Source: CAYLLT01 sp964384465 (GTDB lineage: Bacteria > Planctomycetota > Phycisphaerae > UBA1845 > PWPN01). From it: a stretch of DNA of 64,000 bases. The stretch spans positions 7,980-71,979 of the forward strand of contig CAYLLT010000014.1 in assembly GCA_964384465.1 (NCBI GenBank), read 5' to 3'. The translations under genes were made by a program, and so were the position numbers. Within the stretch, counting starts at the first letter, position 1. Each line of letters begins with the position of its first letter. Under the pieces are notes generated by a model. The model did no database searches, was not told where the DNA came from, and saw nothing but the letters and a program-made list of their open reading frames with translations. Below, in pieces: positions 50,741 to 58,756 of the stretch.

Positions 50741-52237
50741 CTAATGTCCGGGAACTTTCGCGCTCATGCCCTGGGCCATTTTGATCTCCGTGCCATAGTT
50801 TACAGTCCAGGCGTAGCGGTGCGTGACCGCGTCGATCAGGGCACTGGCCGAGGGCAGCCCCACGCCGCTTTTTTTCACGCCGCCGAACGGCAGATGCACC
50901 TCGGCCCCGATGCACGGCAGATTGACATAGCCCATGCCGAACTCGCACCGTTCGCGGACCTCGCGCATCTTGCGGTAGTCCTCGGTGATGACCGCGCAGC
51001 TCAGGCCGTATTCGGTGTCGTTGTAGATTTCGATGGCGTGATCGAGGTTTTTGAACGGAATGATCGCCACGTGCGGGCCGAAAACCTCTTCACGGATGCA
51101 CCGCACGCCCGGCCGCGGCGGCATGACATAGACAAAGGGCGACAGAAAATGACCCTCGCTCAGCTCGCCGTCCAGCCGTCCGCCGTCCAGCAGCACATCC
51201 GCGCCTTCCTCCTTCGCGAGCCGGTTGTAGCTGAGAACTTTGTCCACGCCGGCCTGGTTAATCAACGGACCCATGAACGTGCGCTCGTCGCGCGGATCGC
51301 CGATGGTCAGTTCGCGGGCGGTTCGCACAAACTCGTCGGCGAACTTTTTCAGCAGCGATTCCTGAACGATGATCCGGCCGGCCGAAACGCACCGCTGGCC
51401 CGCCGTCTTGAACGCGCTGAGGATCGACGCATTCACCGCCAGGTCCAGCCGCGCATCATCGCAGACGATCACCGCGCTCTTGCTGCCCATTTCGCAGACG
51501 GCCATCTTGTCCGGCGAGGCCGCAGCGATCTGCTTGATCCGGGTGCCCACGTCGTAACTGCCTGTGAACAGGATGACTTTCACATCGGGATGTCGGACCA
51601 GGGGCTCGCCGGCTTCCTCGCCGGTGCCCTGCACCAGATTGAGCACGCCCGGCGGAAAACCCGCCTCGGCGAACAGCTCGACCATCCGCTGGCCGACCAG
51701 CGGCGTCTCCTCACTGGGTTTGAATACGGCCGTGTTCCCCTCGGTCAGCGACGGGCCGAGCAACCACATCGGCACCGCGAACGGAAAGTTCCACGGCGTA
51801 ATCACCGCCACCACGCCTTTCGGCCGTCGCCGGACAAACAGCTCTTTCTCGGCGATCTCCGAACTGAGCACGTCGCCGTGCGGCATCCGCGTTGTGCCGA
51901 AGACGTACTGGGCCATGTGGATGCCTTCGATCACGTCGGCGCGGGCTTCGTTGATCTGCTTGCCGGCCTCGCGAGCCAGCAGGTCGGCCAGCTCGTCGAG
52001 ATGTGCTTTCGTGATCTGCGCGAACCGGTCGAAGCATTCGCCGCGGGCGATCCGCGACATGGCCCGCCACTTCGGATACGCGGCCTTGGCGGCGGCGATC
52101 GCTGCGTTCACATCCGCTGCCGTGCTGCGCGGGAAGCGGCCGATTTCCTGTTTGCAGTGGGATGGATTGAGGCTGACAAAATCTTTACCGTTGCCGCCTG
52201 CCACCCACTCGCCGTTGATATAGTTTCTACCGTGCAT
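50741..52237 (-). CDS. NAD(P)-dependent aldehyde dehydrogenase
   Basis: The ATG at 52237 begins the 498-residue ALDH; the upstream extension in frame runs through repeat DNA. Catalytic Cys lies in KTAGQRCVSAGR and Glu in CEMGSKSAV, which in most families reads ELGGK; the cofactor site is in TPWNFPFAVPMWLLGPSL and FTGSYDVGTRI. The opening INGEWVAGGNGKDFVSLNP and the EMGSKS variant place it with succinate-semialdehyde/P5C-like dehydrogenases, but the substrate is open. Confidence 0.9.
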   Translation of the reverse strand: MHGRNYINGEWVAGGNGKDFVSLNPSHCKQEIGRFPRSTAADVNAAIAAAKAAYPKWRAMSRIARGECFDRFAQITKAHLDELADLLAREAGKQINEARADVIEGIHMAQYVFGTTRMPHGDVLSSEIAEKELFVRRRPKGVVAVITPWNFPFAVPMWLLGPSLTEGNTAVFKPSEETPLVGQRMVELFAEAGFPPGVLNLVQGTGEEAGEPLVRHPDVKVILFTGSYDVGTRIKQIAAASPDKMAVCEMGSKSAVIVCDDARLDLAVNASILSAFKTAGQRCVSAGRIIVQESLLKKFADEFVRTARELTIGDPRDERTFMGPLINQAGVDKVLSYNRLAKEEGADVLLDGGRLDGELSEGHFLSPFVYVMPPRPGVRCIREEVFGPHVAIIPFKNLDHAIEIYNDTEYGLSCAVITEDYRKMREVRERCEFGMGYVNLPCIGAEVHLPFGGVKKSGVGLPSASALIDAVTHRYAWTVNYGTEIKMAQGMSAKVPGH

Positions 52238-52378
52238 AGGTTTCTCCCATGATTCTTCAGATTGTAGCGTTGCGCTACGCCTCAAGCGGCGGCGAAAACC
52301 CCTCCATATCTTATATCGGTCGGGCGGGTTGACCCGTCCCACGCGGACCCTAGAATCGACACACCAATGCGTCACCAG

Positions 52379-52400
52379 CCCGCGGGTTGCAACCCGCGGG
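52379..52400. repeat. Perfect 22-bp palindrome (cccgcgggttgc type)
   Basis: The sequence cccgcgggttg and its perfect inverse form a 22-bp palindrome 20 bases before the ychF start. It resembles the hairpin at 20736-20756. It lies in the 182-base gap between the divergent ALDH and ychF genes, where no other feature is visible. Confidence 0.6.
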
Positions 52401-52419
52401 TATACGGGAATGAACCTTT

Positions 52420-53484
52420 ATGCGTATCGCTTTCGTCGGTCCACCGCTCAGCGGCAAGTCCACCCTGTTTCGCGCCGTCACCGGCACGCACGCCGCCGCC
52501 CATCATGCGCCCGGCGAGCAACTGGCCGTCGTGAAAGTGCCGGACCCGCGGCTGGACTGGCTGGCCGAGCGCTACAAGCCCAAGAAGTACACCGAGGCGA
52601 CGCTGGAATGCCTTGATGTTCCCGGCTTCAGTCACGAGACCGTCCAGCAGGGCACGGAGTTCCGCAAGAGCCTGCCCAGCGTGCGGCAGTGCGATGCGTT
52701 AGTCGCCGTAGTCCGAGCTTTCGAAAATCCCGCGGTGGCCCCGTACCGCAACCGCATCGACGCCCGCGCCGATCTCGAGGAACTCGCCGCGGAATTGCTC
52801 TTCTGCGACCTGGAAACAGTCACCACGCGGCTCGAACGGCAGGAGAAGTCGCTGAAGAAGCCGACCAAAACGCACGAGCAGGAGAAACGCGAACTGGAGC
52901 TGATGCGCCGATGCCAGGCGGCACTGGAGGGTTCTCAGCCGATCACGTCGGCCATTCACAGCGAAGACGAGCGCAAAGCGCTGGCCAGTTTCGCGTTTCT
53001 CACCGAGCTGCCGCTGATCGTGGTCATCAACGTGAACGAAGCCCAGGCCGCCGCCCCGCCGCCGTTCGTGTATCCGCACGCCCGCGAAACGATCGCCCTC
53101 TGCGCCGACACCGAGGAGCAGATCGCCCAGTTGGAACCGGCCGACCGCAAAGCGTTCCTCGAAGACCTCGGCGTGAGCGAGCCGGCGCGAAACCGTTTGG
53201 TCCACGCGTGCTACGAAGCCGTCGGCCTCATCTCATTCCTCACCGCCGGTGAGGACGAAGTGCGCGCCTGGTCGATCAAGCGTGGCAGCGATGCCATCGA
53301 AGCCGCCGGCAAAATCCACACCGATATCGCCCGCGGGTTCATCCGCGCCGAGACCGTCGCGTATAACGATCTGGTTGCGGCCGGCGACATGAAAGCTGCC
53401 AAAGCCGCCGGCAAGATCCGACTCGAAGGCAAGACCTACGTCGTCCAGGATGGCGACGTGATCAATTTCCGGTTTAATATCTAA
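52420..53484 (+). CDS. ychF: Ribosome-binding ATPase YchF (Obg-like GTPase family)
   Basis: The 354-residue protein has the P-loop FVGPPLSGKSTLF, the switch DVPGFSH, and the family NxxE motif (VVINVNE) that marks ATP rather than GTP preference. The C-terminal TGS-type domain closes with ARGFIRAETVAYNDLV and KTYVVQDGDVINFRF. YchF binds the 70S ribosome and is linked to stress responses. Confidence 0.93.
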   Translation: MRIAFVGPPLSGKSTLFRAVTGTHAAAHHAPGEQLAVVKVPDPRLDWLAERYKPKKYTEATLECLDVPGFSHETVQQGTEFRKSLPSVRQCDALVAVVRAFENPAVAPYRNRIDARADLEELAAELLFCDLETVTTRLERQEKSLKKPTKTHEQEKRELELMRRCQAALEGSQPITSAIHSEDERKALASFAFLTELPLIVVINVNEAQAAAPPPFVYPHARETIALCADTEEQIAQLEPADRKAFLEDLGVSEPARNRLVHACYEAVGLISFLTAGEDEVRAWSIKRGSDAIEAAGKIHTDIARGFIRAETVAYNDLVAAGDMKAAKAAGKIRLEGKTYVVQDGDVINFRFNI

Positions 53485-53501
53485 CGGGAACGGCAAGGAG
53501 G

Positions 53502-53744
53502 CTACTCAGCGGTTTGGCCGGCTGCCTCGAGCGGCTGAATGCGGGTGATGTGGAGGTAAGCCACAATATGGATGCGTTGAAAAACCCCGCCATTGTTGCC
53601 AGGAACGCCGATGTGTACCCACCGCCTGCTAATCAGCACTTGATCGGGGTGCTTGACGTCATAAAAAGCACCATCCGAGACATGAATGCGCACCGGTTCG
53701 AATGGTTGCCTCTTGATCACGTTGAGTAATTCGTCTGCTTCCAT
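53502..53744 (-). CDS. Small conserved protein of unknown function
   Basis: The 80-residue protein starts LLNVIKRQPFEPVRIHVSDG and continues YDVKHPDQVLISRRWVHIGV. This QPF(E)P-(F/V)RIH-SDG pattern recurs in many short planctomycete proteins of unknown role, judged from memory. It is soluble, with no signal. It lies between convergent ychF and the GH3 gene, which on its strand is 21 bases downstream. Confidence 0.65.
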   Translation of the reverse strand: MEADELLNVIKRQPFEPVRIHVSDGAFYDVKHPDQVLISRRWVHIGVPGNNGGVFQRIHIVAYLHITRIQPLEAAGQTAE

Positions 53745-53765
53745 TGGCTTCTCCAGCTTTTTATT

Positions 53766-55463
53766 CTATTGCAAGCCGGACATCATAACAACAGGGAAAT
53801 GACCATCATCCCCCGGCCGGCAATACAGGTACTGATGCTTGTATTGTTCGTTGCCCTTGCGGCGGCGGTCGGATTCTTTGCGGTCGAACTCGGCCAGGAA
53901 TCCATCCGGGAGCATGTTGATCCGCACGGGGCCGAGCCGTTGAGTTTTACGCTTACCGGCGTATTCCAGGTTTATCGCCTGTAGTTGCTCGTCCAGGAGC
54001 GCCGCCAACCCGGCCGATTCCCGCGAACCTGAATCCGATTCGATGTGCAGCACATAATACGGCGTGTGGCCCCATCGCGGCGCGAGCACGAAGTTTTTGA
54101 CGTTCAAGTCGCCGGACGTTGTGAGCTGCTCCATTGCCAGCATGACCTGCCGCTCGGTCAGTTTCTCGCCCGCGAGCGAGCAGGTGTGCGCGCCCTTGTT
54201 CAGGAACTCGATGAGCGGCGCCTGGCCCACATATCCGACCACGCGGACCAGATCGCCGAGATCGTAGCGATAGAGCCCGGATGAGGTGGTCAGAAGCACG
54301 AAGTATTCCTGTCCGATGTCGAGCTGGTGAGCGAGCCGCGTGAACGGGGCGGTTTCATCCATGCGGTCGCGCGGGACGAACTCGAAGAAGTGGCTGGCGA
54401 TATCGAGGATGCCGGCCGGCGTGCCGTTCTCGATCGGGATGCTGATCCGCCCCTCGCTGGCCAGCAGACCGATATCGCGCACCGGCACGTCGCCGAAGTA
54501 CTTCGGAAAATCGTGCAGATATAGCCCCATCGTGCCGCCGGTCCAGTTGGCGATGAAAGCCAGCTCCCAATAGTCGCGGGGCAGCAGCCGGCCCGTCCGC
54601 GCGACAATCGCCTCCAGCCGTTTGGCGGATTCAACGTCGGGCCTGAGCCGCCAACGCAGCGCGACCCGCACGGCCGACGGCACCGGCAACTGGGGCCACA
54701 ACGTCCCGTCGTGTATGTCGCGGATGAGCTGCTCGCGGCGCTCATCGGCGGTCCGCGCGAGCTTGAGCTGCGTCGCCGGGCTGGCGGTTATCAGAAACGC
54801 CACATCCGCCGGCACCGCCAGCCGCATGATCGTGTAATACTTCGCGACGGGGTCCTCGATGGCGACCGTACACTGCGGCGTGATGTAGTATTTGCGGACG
54901 ATCCGCTTCTGCGTCGCGGCCATCAGACCCGTAATCGCCCCGCACGGAATACCCGCCGGTGTGCGCGATTCGTCCATCCGCGAGCTGACCTGCACGATCC
55001 GGCGGAAAAATGCCCGCGGGTGATCGAGCAGCGCCTTGATGCCGAACGCATTCCATCCCCGGCGATACTCGCGTAGAAAGTGATCGGTCACCGGGACGAA
55101 TTTCGGTTCGTCGGTTGTGCCGCTGGTCAGCGCGAACATGAGCACGCGCTGCCGGCCGCCGAACATCGCGCGGGTATCGCCGTTCTTGACGCGTTCGATG
55201 TACGGTACGTGGTCCTCGTAACGCAGGATCGGCACATGGCGGCGGAAATCATGTATCGAATGAATGCGATCGAAATGATGGTCGCGGCCGAAACCGCTGC
55301 TCGCGTTGCGGCGAATCTTGGCCAGCAGCACCTCCTGCTGCACCGCCGCCGCGCGCTTGGTATCCGCCATGAACCGCGCGTACACGCGCTGCGCATGGTG
55401 CCGCGCCACCACGGACGTTAGTCGATCGATCAAACTGGGACAAGACCGCGCCACACGGCTCAT
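53766..55463 (-). CDS. GH3-family acyl-adenylate-forming enzyme (auxin-GH3-like)
   Basis: The 565-residue protein resembles the GH3 family, known from plant JAR1/auxin amido synthetases and found in some bacteria. Motif I reads ALTSGTTDEPKFVPVT, motif II region is IGLLASEGRISIP, and motif III is SGLYRYDLGDLVRVVGY. These bind ATP/AMP. The family joins acids to amino acids through acyl-adenylates. The bacterial substrate is unknown, and no biosynthetic neighbours give a clue. Confidence 0.88.
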   Translation of the reverse strand: MSRVARSCPSLIDRLTSVVARHHAQRVYARFMADTKRAAAVQQEVLLAKIRRNASSGFGRDHHFDRIHSIHDFRRHVPILRYEDHVPYIERVKNGDTRAMFGGRQRVLMFALTSGTTDEPKFVPVTDHFLREYRRGWNAFGIKALLDHPRAFFRRIVQVSSRMDESRTPAGIPCGAITGLMAATQKRIVRKYYITPQCTVAIEDPVAKYYTIMRLAVPADVAFLITASPATQLKLARTADERREQLIRDIHDGTLWPQLPVPSAVRVALRWRLRPDVESAKRLEAIVARTGRLLPRDYWELAFIANWTGGTMGLYLHDFPKYFGDVPVRDIGLLASEGRISIPIENGTPAGILDIASHFFEFVPRDRMDETAPFTRLAHQLDIGQEYFVLLTTSSGLYRYDLGDLVRVVGYVGQAPLIEFLNKGAHTCSLAGEKLTERQVMLAMEQLTTSGDLNVKNFVLAPRWGHTPYYVLHIESDSGSRESAGLAALLDEQLQAINLEYAGKRKTQRLGPVRINMLPDGFLAEFDRKESDRRRKGNEQYKHQYLYCRPGDDGHFPVVMMSGLQ

Positions 55464-55508
55464 TCTAACCCGGATTGTTCGTTAGCTCACCACGGAGGCA
55501 CGGTGAAG

Positions 55509-55590
55509 AATTGCGGATTTCGGATTGCGAATTGCGAATTTAAGCCGCGTGTCTTTCGTCTCTTTCAATTCGCAATTCGCAATCTGCATC
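55509..55590. repeat. Two short tandem repeat arrays of the gattgcg(g) type in opposite orientation
   Basis: An array attgcggatttcggattgcg at 55509-55542 and an inverted one ttcaattcgcaattcgcaat at 55564-55584 face each other. Together they form an imperfect hairpin that fills the gap between two minus-strand genes. They match the arrays at 11667 and 27941. Confidence 0.65.
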
Positions 55591-57493
55591 AGCATGCCGG
55601 CGGCAGGTTCGCCCCGCCCATGCACTTGATGAACTGGAGAAAATCCGCACTGTTGATGGCATTGTCGGGGATCAGATCCGTGTCACCACAACCCGGACCC
55701 ACCAACGTACCGGTGGGCGTGGCGCAGTGCTGCAAATGGCCGAAGTCGGACTGGTCCTGATCGCCGTCGAAGTCAAAATCGCCGGGATTCGCCGGCGTCG
55801 TCCGCTTCAGGACGAACAGGTAATCATTGCCGAAACCGCTGGTGGGAGTCGCTCCGAGATCGATCACACCGCCGCCCACCACGTTCGGCATCGCAAGCGG
55901 TGTGATGAGGTCAGTGCAGCGATAACGGGTAACGGTGTAACTGCCGCCGGTGCCGCCAAGATCGATGGAAGTTGTCCCGCCGCGATCGGCCCAGACGTAG
56001 TAACTCTGGCCCGGCTCGGCCAGGCACAGAACGACATTGCCGCCGGTCACCGACACCAGATCATCACGCGGCACGCAGCGGCTGATATCGATCCCCGCCG
56101 TCTTGTTGAAAAACTGGGCCATCTTGCCCATTTCCGCCGCGTCCTGCTTGTGCCGCGAGTTCAACACGTCCCAGTTGACCGCCCACGAGTTCGATTGCCC
56201 CGATCCGCCGTGGGCGATCTTGCCGAACCCGCCGGACATCAGGTGCGTCCAACTGGCCACGCGCGAGCGGGTCACGTTCGACAACGACCAGATGCCCTCG
56301 GCGTTGTAGACCGGGCGGTCATAGTTGTCATTGTCGGTGATGAAGCTCCGGCAATCGGTGACGCCGATGTCGCTGTTGACCACGCGGCGCTGGAGCGTGG
56401 CCACATCCAGCTCCGTCGCATAGCCCGGCGACCAATCGCTCAGCACATGGGTGGTGAGCATGGTCTTCCAGGGATTATTGGCTTGCAGTTCAGCGGCATA
56501 AGTACGCACGCGGGTGAGCGCGCCGGAACCGGTCTCTTCATATTCACTATCCACCGTCCAGTGCCACCAGCAGGTATACGGCGCCCAGCGGGCAAGAAAA
56601 TACTTGATGAACAATTTCTGGAGCGGTCCGAGCGTGACGTCGTCCGGGTTGTCCAGCGGGCCGTAACTCCAGTATTGGCGGTTCATGCCGCTGATGCCGA
56701 ACCAGATGGACAGCTTCACGCCCTTGGAGTGTGCGTACTCGATGGCGGCTTCGTTGTGCCGCCAACTGACGATGTCGAACCGCGTGTAATCAAAGCCCTG
56801 GGGATCAAAAGGATCGCCGGACAGCCAGACCGTAGCCCGGCTGCCGTTGGTGAGCAGATAGTGCCAGTAGCCGGGAACGCCGTGCGCCTGGTTCGCCTCG
56901 GTGTGAAACCGCACCGCGAGCGCATCGACGCCCAGCAGCGCGTGTTGATCGATCCACTGTTGGGCCAGCGCGGTGTCGCGGTCGAGCAGCATCGAACTGT
57001 GAAAGTTGAACGGCGCCCAAGGCGTGCCGTCGTCGTGACGCAGCCATCGGGTATTCTGCGGATCGACGCGGATGTGGCCGTGTTCGCCGGCCACCTTGTT
57101 GCTCGACACCTGGTAGACGAATTGCTGCGTCGGGCCGTTGAGCGTCGCAGTTCCCGGCACATAGAAGCCGGCGTCGATGGTCCACGTGCCGGGCTGATCG
57201 AAGAGCACGCGGAACTTCCAGACCGTGCCGTTCTGTCCGCCCGTGCCGTTGCCGTCGTGGAACCCGTACCAGGTGAACGCCGACCCCAGCGCCCGGCCCG
57301 CCGGTGCGGTTACCGTGAGACGCAGCTCGGTGTCGGTGAAGGGGTTGCCCAGCGACGTCGCGTTGGTCATAGATTCTTCGACGCGCTGGTAGAGATTGAC
57401 GTTGGTCACCCCGGCGGCCGAGCCGCAGAGCAAAAAAACCGCGAGCGCTGAGAATCTCCACGCCCGTACGGGCTTGCGAAAGATGATCTGCAT
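55589..57493 (-). CDS. Secreted DUF5060/DUF4038-type glycosidase with dockerin-like tail
   Basis: The start at 57493 gives a signal peptide MQIIFRKPVRAWRFSALAVFLLCGSAAG. The N-terminal Ig-like DUF5060 domain (NLYQRVEESMTNATSLGNPF to FVYQVSSN) is followed by a TIM barrel (from HIRVDPQNTRWL; probable acid residues in WHWTVDSEYEE). A C-terminal beta domain follows. The last 60 residues form a calcium-loop tail (DFDFDGDQDQSDF and DLIPDNAINSADF). A lipoprotein paralogue is encoded at 58757-60511. Cleavage of plant-type glycans is likely, but the exact bond is unknown. Confidence 0.82.
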   Translation of the reverse strand: MQIIFRKPVRAWRFSALAVFLLCGSAAGVTNVNLYQRVEESMTNATSLGNPFTDTELRLTVTAPAGRALGSAFTWYGFHDGNGTGGQNGTVWKFRVLFDQPGTWTIDAGFYVPGTATLNGPTQQFVYQVSSNKVAGEHGHIRVDPQNTRWLRHDDGTPWAPFNFHSSMLLDRDTALAQQWIDQHALLGVDALAVRFHTEANQAHGVPGYWHYLLTNGSRATVWLSGDPFDPQGFDYTRFDIVSWRHNEAAIEYAHSKGVKLSIWFGISGMNRQYWSYGPLDNPDDVTLGPLQKLFIKYFLARWAPYTCWWHWTVDSEYEETGSGALTRVRTYAAELQANNPWKTMLTTHVLSDWSPGYATELDVATLQRRVVNSDIGVTDCRSFITDNDNYDRPVYNAEGIWSLSNVTRSRVASWTHLMSGGFGKIAHGGSGQSNSWAVNWDVLNSRHKQDAAEMGKMAQFFNKTAGIDISRCVPRDDLVSVTGGNVVLCLAEPGQSYYVWADRGGTTSIDLGGTGGSYTVTRYRCTDLITPLAMPNVVGGGVIDLGATPTSGFGNDYLFVLKRTTPANPGDFDFDGDQDQSDFGHLQHCATPTGTLVGPGCGDTDLIPDNAINSADFLQFIKCMGGANLPPAC

Positions 57494-57609
57494 CAGAAAC
57501 CCCGCGACAACTCGATACCAAATCATAACAGAAGTCAGTCGGCTCATCGAGCCGGGGCTGGATTTCAATAGTTGCAGGGGTGCATCCGTCGATCGGTGGC
57601 AGTGATTCC

Positions 57610-57711
57610 GGGTGGCATGGGCAAGTGTACTCACTTGCCCGTGGCCGAGCGTTATAAACGTTCGCCACGGGTAAGCTCCGCTGAGTACAGCTCCGCTTAC
57701 CCATGCCACCC
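57610..57711. repeat. Inverted repeat of the gggtggcatggg family
   Basis: The gap 57494-57816 between divergent genes contains no gene. It holds gggtggcatgggcaag at 57610 and its inverted form ttacccatgccaccc ending at 57711, with inner hairpins gggcaagtg/cacttgccc (57619-57640). It resembles the other palindromic elements of the window. Confidence 0.65.
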
Positions 57712-57816
57712 AATTTCGGATGTACCCGTTGCGGGGGTGGCGGGAAGTTTTTCAGACTCCCGGTAGAATAGCGGCCCGACGATTCGATCGAGATCATGGT
57801 ATCAGTGGAGACCAGC

Positions 57817-58686
57817 ATGTTTTGTGGAATACGAATCAGGAATGGAAGGCGCGCGGGCGGATTCTGGCTGCTGTTTTTTTTAATGGCCGTCGGCGGTTGC
57901 GGCACAACGTCGCCGACCCTGAAGCCGTACAGCATCCAGCAGGATTTCCGGCAGACGATCAGTTTCGAGACTCACCGCCTGCCTGACAATATCTTCAGGA
58001 TCGTGATCCCGGAAATCATCACCGATCGCAAAGAAACGCTGGTGGCGTGGGACCAGACTCCGGAGCGATGGGATATCGGCAATGATTATGCCCAATGGTC
58101 CTGCGAGATCCCCAACGTGATCCGCATGACCGCCGACGTGCGCTTCGGCGCCACCATCGTCGAAGCCAACGTCGAGATGACCAATCTCTCGGACCGCACG
58201 TGGGAGCTGGCCAACGCGTTCACCTGTTTCGCGTTCTACTCGGCACCGCTGTTCGATGACCCGCGGATGCAGCGCGTGTATTTCCCCGCGGGCGGACGGT
58301 GGCGGTCGGTGGCCGATCTGTTCGCGGAGCACAGCCCCAGCCCCAGCCCTGGCACCGGGCCATACACCTTCTTCCCGGTGGCCGGCGGGCCGAAACTCGA
58401 TGACATGACCGTCTGCCGATTGGTCAAACAGCGGCATCCGCAGGTGATGGACAGCGGCGCCGCGTGCGTCGTATCGAAGGACGGCAAATGGGTGATCGGC
58501 GTCAAGGCGGATCACCCGGCCTACGTGTTCTGCAACCGCTGCGAGCGGTGCATTCACGCGAACCCGGTGTATGAGCCGATCGCGCCGGGAAAGACAGCGC
58601 GCGAAACCACGCACATCTACATCCTGCGCGGCGGCATACCCGAGTTCGAGCGGGCGATACGCGAAACCAAACCAGCAGCGTCCTGA
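57817..58686 (+). CDS. Lipoprotein of unknown function
   Basis: I chose the second in-frame ATG (57817) because GGAG lies before it and the product then has a standard lipoprotein signal: basic MFCGIRIRNGRR, then FWLLFFLMAVGGC with Cys28 in the lipobox. The body is a beta-rich domain (about residues 45-280) with SIQQDFRQTI, NVIRMTADVRFGAT and TVCRLVKQRHP. It ends with HIYILRGGIPEFERAI. I do not recognise the family. Position between two related glycosidases suggests it works with them, perhaps as a sugar-binding partner. Confidence 0.6.
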   Translation: MFCGIRIRNGRRAGGFWLLFFLMAVGGCGTTSPTLKPYSIQQDFRQTISFETHRLPDNIFRIVIPEIITDRKETLVAWDQTPERWDIGNDYAQWSCEIPNVIRMTADVRFGATIVEANVEMTNLSDRTWELANAFTCFAFYSAPLFDDPRMQRVYFPAGGRWRSVADLFAEHSPSPSPGTGPYTFFPVAGGPKLDDMTVCRLVKQRHPQVMDSGAACVVSKDGKWVIGVKADHPAYVFCNRCERCIHANPVYEPIAPGKTARETTHIYILRGGIPEFERAIRETKPAAS

Positions 58687-58756
58687 CTAGCAAAACCGGG
58701 CGGCCCATCGCGGCGCAGCCGCGGTGGGGTACGCGAAGATCGAATAACCGTGGTGC

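Noticed and set aside
50744..52252. 502-codon plus-strand open frame opposite the aldehyde dehydrogenase
   Set aside because: It mirrors a clear ALDH with catalytic Cys and Glu, so it is a shadow frame.
53690..53715. ggttcgaat-like stretch as a tRNA T-arm
   Set aside because: It is inside a plausible protein gene, and no acceptor or anticodon arm pairs around it.
55727..57451. 574-codon plus-strand open frame opposite the dockerin-tailed glycosidase
   Set aside because: The minus-strand frame has domains, signal peptide and a close paralogue; the plus frame has no recognisable motif.
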